From: Corbicula japonica
Lineage: Eukaryota > Mollusca > Bivalvia > Venerida > Cyrenidae
Assembly: GCA_038501625.1 (NCBI GenBank)
Contig: JAZAYU010000226.1
Location: 445,001 to 509,000 of the forward strand
Reading direction: 5' to 3'
Length of the DNA: 64,000 nt
Below the pieces are notes generated by a model that did no database searches, was not told the origin of the DNA, and worked only from the letters and a program-made list of their open reading frames with translations. Positions 58,708-64,000 of this stretch are shown one piece after another. The translations under genes were made by a program, and so were the position numbers. Every line of letters starts with the position of its first letter. The first letter of the stretch is position 1.

Positions 58708-59684
58708 AGCATAGGATGAATGTGAATGTCGTTAAAAAGAAGTGATACACAATGTAAATCTGGCATAGTGAATTGGTATGTCATCAAGTTTTCATATTAA
58801 AAATCACTATTTTACCATCAATGCTTATGTAAGGGTCGCACCAGAGTAAAAGCCACACCTCAAAAATGGATTTGAAGAAAAAAATCCAAATCTGGTGTTA
58901 ATGTCATGGCAATTTTTACAAAAACTGATGCCATTTTGTCACTGCATATTTTTGTTTAAAAGGACTAAAATACAAGTGAATCAGGCAAATACATCCAAAC
59001 AATTTATGTCATTCTAAATATTGGCTAAATCATTGTGGATAAAATAAACCTTGACAACAATGTATTGGCCACACACCAAACTCCTAAACAATAAAATCTG
59101 AAAGAAGTTTATTCTTTACATTAGCAATGACAGTATTTGAAACAGCATGATAGGAGAAAAAAAGACAACTTTTAGAAAATTAATGTTATTGGGGCACCTC
59201 CAACAAATATATCCTCAATGATAATTTGTTCTTGCTTCCAGTAAAGAAATCAAAGCCCACAATTAACTTTATGATTTTTGACTGTTTATTTAAGTATATG
59301 TGGGAGATGGGGCGGAGAAGGGGGCCCAGGTGGTATGAAAGTAAGAAATAATCTAAAGGTTGCACATAACTCTCTATGGTTATCCATCTAAAAGTAAATG
59401 AATAGTTTGTAACACAATACTTGTAAGATGGACAGACAGACAAGCTCAAATAAGTATATCCCCAAACTTTTGTTTTTCGGGGTGTATAATTACCTATACA
59501 AAATACCATGTACATCAATGTAAAAAAACACAGGGTTTCAAAAAAAGAAAGTATGTAAAGAAATTTGATTGGTCACTTGACACCATGTGACATGAAGTGA
59601 AGGTTATCCCTGAAGTTGATTGGCTGGTATTTATAGATGTGAGTATGTTTGTAGTCTGTAATGAGAACAGATGAGCAACTGCAG
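58708..59684. other. Downstream of kinase exons, no clear gene
   Basis: A minus-strand frame at 59186-59518 has low-complexity repeat-like content and no domain. TTTATT at 59285-59290 reads AATAAA on the minus strand and could serve a kinase 3' end. Confidence 0.35.
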
Positions 59685-59685
59685 G

Positions 59686-59700
59686 TCAAGAAGAGACTAT
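59686..59700 (-). CDS. Candidate last kinase exon (IVSS and stop)
   Basis: On the minus strand a good acceptor (tttttatgttttcag) precedes ATA GTC TCT TCT TGA. Spliced in phase 0 to the exon ending PPCT, this would end the protein as PPCT-IVSS. It would replace the usual IKITHKNQ-type end. A polyadenylation-like AATAAA lies about 400 nt further. Weakly supported. Confidence 0.2.
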   Translation of the reverse strand: MVSS

Positions 59701-59879
59701 CTGAAAACATAAAAAACAACAGTTAATTACCAGTAGTCATATTTTGTGACAGAAAATTTTGCAATTCCTGCATTGTCAATGCTCCTTTGGGCTTGACCAG
59801 ATTCAAACTAGAATTATCACTGAAAGTGATTAAATACCCCCACATGTGTGCTTGATACTTGAACTGGAAATTCTTAGAA

Positions 59880-60840
59880 TTAATCATCCAGAAACCATTT
59901 TTTCTATTTTAAGTAACAGTGAACAGTGACGACCCCACCAGGCCCATTTTCAAAATCAAGTTTAGTCTTCACAGACACTACCTATATAGCAATTTTCATC
60001 ACAATATCTCATTTCGACTTACAGTTATTGAGTATATACAGTTTTTCTATTTAAAGTAACAGTGACCTTGACCCCACAGGCCTTACTTTCGATACCAAAA
60101 GTCGTCTTCACAAACCACCAATACACCAAATTTCATTCAAGAATCTCATTCCAAGCTATAGTTACTGAGTGGAAATGAAGTTTTGAAGTTAAAATAACAG
60201 TGACCTTGACCTTGAACCCACAGGTCCCAAAGTCAAACCTAACCTGTATCATGTAATGTTACATCTGTGTTCCAAGTAATAATTAAACCTATGAAGTATT
60301 TCATGAGTTATCGTCCAGAAACAGTTTTTCTATTTTAAGTAACAGTGACCTTGACATTGACCCTACAGGCCCCAAAGTCGAACTCAACCTGTATCTTCAG
60401 ATGTTACAAATATGACCCAAAAAAGGATTTAATCTGTTTAGTATTTCATGAGTTATCATCCGGAAACCATTTTTCTATTTTTAGTAACACTGACCTTGAC
60501 ATTGACCCCACCAGTCCCAAAGTCGAACCTTACCTGTATCTTGTGATGTTACAGCTGTGTACCAAGATTTTTAAAATATTTGATGCCTTTCAGGAGTTAT
60601 CGTCTGGAAAGCATTTTCCTATTTTTAGTAACAGTGACCTTGACCCTGACCCCACTGGCCCCAAAATCGAACTTGACCTGTATCTTATGATGTTACACCT
60701 GTGTACCAAAAATTATTTAAATCTGTCAAGCCATTCATGAGTTATCATCCGGAAACGAATAATCCGACGGACCGACCGTTAGACAGACCGACCGACAAGC
60801 TCACTCCTATTTACCCCCTCAAACTTCGTTTGTGGGGGTA
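59880..60840. repeat. ~143-bp tandem array with tgaccttgac motifs, about 6 copies
   Basis: agtaacagtgaccttgac recurs with spacing of 140-145 bp (near 60057, 60196, 60341, 60485 and 60630, with a weaker one near 59920). The unit also has ccccaaagtcgaac, ctgtatctt.tgatgttaca and catgagttatc.tccggaaac. It ends in ccgacggaccgaccg and a ccccctcaaacttcgtttgt ggggg hairpin. Confidence 0.88.
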
Positions 60841-61729
60841 TAAACAGAAGAGCTGATTCCAGTTGCCAAATATCATAAATCTGTTAGATCTTCAAAGTGA
60901 ACCAGTAAAAGGGGCAATATCAATTAATTTGCTGAATTCAATTTAAAAGTTTGCCTTGTAATGAAAACAAGTGCATGCCAAAGCAAAACCAAAGTTGACA
61001 AGTTCTTCACTCAAACAATAAATTAAATTTTGATAATTAAGATACAGGCACTTCAATAGGAATTGGTAAGATAGGCTTGATACTTTGAATTTCATATTCT
61101 TAATGTTCACCAATGTTATTGTTACTTTAATTCTTAAAAGGGTTTAAGCCCTTGAGTTGGTGGGAGCATCAATTAGGGAGCCCCAAATACAATTCTATAT
61201 GCAATGTTAATATAAATAAGTATCCTTTTGCCTCTAAAGATCTTTTCATTTTTTATATAGTATAATTATTTGATTGCAGTTTTAAGAATGTCTTCAATTT
61301 GTTTGTCTTACCTCCTTTTATATTTTGAAGAGCCTAAAAAGAGAGGATTTCTTTCTAGAAGGAGGGCCAATCATCATGGGAACTTGGTTATGGTGGGTAA
61401 CAGAAATCTGAAACATAATGTACACTTATTAACGCATTTCAAATATAACCAAATGTGAAACCTAACATACGCTTGTTTGCATATTTTATATGTGAAACCT
61501 AATGTATGCTTAGTAGCACATTTCATACCCAAAACCTAATGTGGATTTGTTTGTACATTCCATATGTAAAACCTAATATAGGTTTGTTTACACATCTCAT
61601 ATCTGAAACCTGTATCAACCAAGACCAATTTACAAATCTGCTCAATCAAATCTAGGTCTACACTTTGTGCTATTCAATCAATTAACAGTTGATAAATTTC
61701 CAATAAACAATGAATGGACTGGCTCCGGC
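60841..61729. other. Intron or downstream DNA, minor repeats
   Basis: About 61390-61610 has a loose repeat of gaaacctaatgtatgctt.gt..acatttcatat, four copies. Nothing else was recognised. Confidence 0.45.
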
Positions 61730-61799
61730 TGAAGGTTATAAAGCTGAGCATGGAAACCAGTCTCAAATCTCAAGCATCTGATTGGCTGAAATGGCGATC
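61730..61799. mobile_element. Family A half element, cut at the hairpin centre
   Basis: ggctgaaggttataaagctg to ggctgaaatggcga. The right arm is absent, and the break falls exactly at the hairpin turn. Confidence 0.88.
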
Positions 61800-61919
61800 T
61801 TGGACATCAAACTAATAGAAGCAGTGTCCATTACATGATTACAACAGATAAATGGTTTAGTATAATCTGAAAAATCTAAATTGCTGCTTAGCAATGCCTG
61901 GACAAAGCTAAGTACTTAC

Positions 61920-61980
61920 AGTACACGGGGGCTGCATCCAGGGCTCGCCATCTATCTGCATGGGAAACCGCTTCCTTGTT
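61920..61980 (-). CDS. DGK: Diacylglycerol kinase exon, accessory-domain end
   Basis: 61 nt between acceptor tatttcag and donor tact/gtaagt. After one base completing R it reads TRKRFPMQIDGEPWMQPPCT. The PMQIDGEPWMQ block is diagnostic of the diacylglycerol kinase accessory domain and closest to type I enzymes (DGK alpha/beta/gamma). These phosphorylate diacylglycerol to phosphatidic acid at membranes. It follows the exon at 63089-63209 in frame across a 1108-bp intron. Family members normally continue with an ITHKNQ-type sequence, which I could not find downstream. Without splicing, the frame reads VST and stops. Confidence 0.92.
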
Positions 61981-62021
61981 CTGAAATACAGGTTATAACT
62001 TCTTTCAATTACTTTAGATTT

Positions 62022-62272
62022 TAACCCTTCACTCCACATTTATTGCTTATATCATCCCATAAGCTTCAGTGTAGATCCAGATCTGATGGCACTGATGTGC
62101 TTTCTGATCTGGATCTACTCTAGCTGCCTTTAGATTCAGTTGGTTATTTCTGACCAAGAAACAGACCACGTGGATCCCAATCAGACTGCATGGATGCACA
62201 GACTGATTTGGATCTAGACTGTCTGTTTGCCTATAGGATAAAAGCAGTATCCCATGGAGTTACGGTGTTAAG
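62022..62272. mobile_element. Family B hairpin, diverged
   Basis: ttaacccttcactccacatt to cccatggagttacggtgtta, with agtgtagatccagatctgat and gatttggatctagactgt. Confidence 0.82.
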
Positions 62273-62278
62273 TGACCA

Positions 62279-62427
62279 GTGCCCAAGATCATAAAACTAA
62301 ATCTGGAGATCAGTCTCAAATCTCAAGGATCTGATTGGCTGAAATGGCGACCAGTCGCCATTTCAGCCAATCAGATCCTTGAGATTTGAGACTGATCTCA
62401 AAAGTTAGTTTTATGATCTTGGGACCT
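62279..62427. mobile_element. Family A hairpin, cataaaacta subfamily, near perfect
   Basis: gtgcccaagatcataaaact to agttttatgatcttgggacc. The centre is ggcgaccagtcgcc and the arms contain gatccttgag. It sits 7 bp from the family B element. Confidence 0.93.
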
Positions 62428-63088
62428 GTTCTACTGTTCGCTAACTCTTTATACATACTACATGTATTATCCCTACATTTTATCTCATCAACACATAATA
62501 AGATAACTCATATTTTTATTTAAATATATAAATTGCTGTATTATGTTATCCATATATATTTTAATTTAAAGAAGCTGACATTTATTTCAGGCCCAATTTC
62601 AAACATATCAGATAATACAAACAAACAAGGTTTGAGGTAAGCTGCATATCATCTCTAAATAACAAACTGTTATACCGGCAAGATGAGCTATGTGTCATAG
62701 TCAAAAAGGTAATTTATTTCTGCATAATCTAAACCACTTTTATTTGTGATACTTTTTTTTTTCATCTGTAAAAAAAATGACAATGGATTAAACTTAAATA
62801 ATGAAATGGGATGATTACTGAAGTAATTGACAATAATCAGTAAAAGATAGCATAATTATTTACCTGTCGGTCAGACATGAACTATGGGAGTCATTCAACA
62901 AATGGAAAATCACAGTATTAGATGAAAACTTTATGAGATTTTACTTTGTGGAATATCATTTTGCTATTGTGAACCTCTTAATAACAGAAACAAATACGCC
63001 ACAGGAATAACAAATGTTGCATTATATTTGCCGTTCATAAATGAGACATCTGAGCAATCACCAGTGATGGCATTATGAAGCATAATAC

Positions 63089-63209
63089 CTGATGACAACG
63101 GAGGAACACTGAGCAAGCCGTTTTCCAGAGGCTCGGAGTCCGGCATACACTTGTGCTGCGTGCATAGAGTTCTCTAGGCCAACCACTTCTATTTGTCTGT
63201 CCCCTACAT
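63089..63209 (-). CDS. DGK: Diacylglycerol kinase exon, accessory domain
   Basis: 121 nt between acceptor tgtattgtag and donor tcag/gtatta. It encodes VGDRQIEVVGLENSMHAAQV, then YAGLRASGKRLAQCSSVVI, and a split R. The pattern EVVGLE..M..AQ.Y.GLR..GKRLAQCSSV.IRT matches type I diacylglycerol kinases, in which EVVG and RLAQCS are strongly conserved. The catalytic ATP-binding part, C1 domains and EF hands must be encoded to the right, beyond the window. This minus-strand gene lies upstream of the ETV gene in the same orientation. Confidence 0.93.
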
Positions 63210-64000
63210 CTACAATACACAATCATACATAACACACACATTTACTATTACTGGTGTATAGATAAATTGTAGAGCCTTTTTTCAATTAGGCTTTAAAATG
63301 CTCTATATCGTGTATCAATGAAATTTGTACAATATCCTCATTCACATTTCTGTAAATACTGTAAAAAATATAATAAGTAACTTCTGAAGCATCTTCATAA
63401 AACCAACAATTTCGTAAAATTACTGCTGTCTAAATAGTGCTGGAAAATTTATTATTATACACATTGAGTAATATCAGTAACAACACATGTTAGCATTTAC
63501 GATGTAGATGTATGTCACCATGACGGCGTTAGAACTCAGTTGTTTCAAGGGGGTTAATAAATGGGTGTGACATACATGATCAAGATTTAAGTCTTGCTGT
63601 TGTCTTCTCTTTTTCCAATATACTGCTGTTGATTTTTAAAATATAGGATATATGGCACTAAAGCATTATAAAGAACAGCAACTTTAAACAAAAAAAACTA
63701 TATATTGAGATTAAAGTATATTTAAGAAGCAAGGCTGAAGGTTATAAAACTGAGAATGGTAATCAGTCTGAAATCTCAAGAATCTAATTGGCTGAAATGG
63801 CCACCAATCAGGCCCCGTGATTATAAAACTATTTTCATGCTCAACTCAATTCTGTGCTTAAAACTTAAAATGTCTAAAACATAAACAGTCTTCATAAATA
63901 AGGAATACCTATCTGTTCAGCAGTTGTCTTTGAGAGCAATTTTGTCACATTTTCAGTTTAAAAGGTTTAATTTTATATAATGTACAGAAAAGAAGCCGTC
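63210..64000. other. Upstream kinase intron (partial)
   Basis: No further kinase exon was recognised to the window edge. A truncated family A copy is at 63732-63830. Confidence 0.6.
63732..63830. mobile_element. Family A hairpin, truncated
   Basis: ggctgaaggttataaaactg, ctgattgg-like ctaattggctgaaatggcc, then most of the right arm is missing. Confidence 0.8.

Larger units (their letters stand above)
61981..63088. other. Kinase intron with one B and one A hairpin
   Basis: 1108-bp intron. Besides the two mobile elements listed below, only AT-rich sequence was seen. Confidence 0.85.

Noticed and set aside
59186..59518. 110-residue minus-strand frame downstream of the kinase
   Set aside because: It has no recognisable domain, its sequence resembles a common repeat, and splice evidence is lacking.
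60345..60740. 131-residue plus-strand frame
   Set aside because: It reads through a ~143-bp tandem array whose units shift frame.
63035..63241. Cysteine-rich 68-residue minus-strand frame
   Set aside because: It overlaps the kinase exon in another frame. The kinase frame matches the family and the splice phases.

Overview
The window is animal nuclear DNA. It is AT-rich, has small exons in long introns bounded by GT..AG, and is loaded with short non-autonomous mobile elements. The protein families and the repeat style (hairpin repeats built around agatccagatcagccggc, tandem repeats carrying tgaccttgac, gcgcgaaatt repeats) suggest a mollusc, most likely a bivalve. That assignment is inference, because no search could be run. 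No rRNA, CRISPR array, bacterial operon or intact transposase or reverse transcriptase was found. Two genes are firmly recognised, both on the minus strand, and the end of a third is possible on the plus strand. (1) A complete PEA3-subfamily ETS transcription factor (ETV1/ETV4/ETV5 type) runs from its start codon at 34551 down to its stop at 8156. It has nine coding exons (1602 nt, 533 residues) whose phases all agree. It carries the N-terminal acidic motif [14 protein letters not shown], an IKQEPRDF motif and a complete ETS domain. (2) Two exons of a type I-like diacylglycerol kinase (63209-63089 and 61980-61920) encode the end of its accessory catalytic domain. The 5' part lies beyond the right edge, and the usual final ITHKNQ-type exon was not found. 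(3) At 161-351 a plus-strand terminal exon may encode a membrane-spanning segment and short cytoplasmic tail. Layout: 1-351 possible terminal exon; 720-1300 a 33-bp minisatellite; 2.35-4.64 kb an inverted-repeat element; 7.26-7.97 kb a 713-bp palindrome just beyond the ETV stop; 8.16-34.6 kb the ETV gene with introns full of repeats; 34.6-61.9 kb intergenic DNA with possible ETV promoter features (34.6-36.5 kb), a repeat block at 39.2-41.3 kb, a broken tandem duplication at 44.9-49.8 kb, and a dense field of two hairpin families at 49.8-58.7 kb; 59.9-60.8 kb a tandem array with nuclear-receptor-like half-sites; 61.9-64 kb the kinase end. The two genes have no evident functional link beyond adjacency. 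The notable theme is palindromic DNA. Family A (about 140 bp, roughly 20 copies) and family B (about 240 bp, flanked by TTAA, about 17 copies) fold into long hairpins, and at least four family A copies sit inside family B copies. A 588-bp element at 19041-19628 has 55-bp terminal inverted repeats made of TTTGGGGT-like units and a perfect 9-bp flanking duplication. It is the best candidate here for an undescribed mobile-element family.
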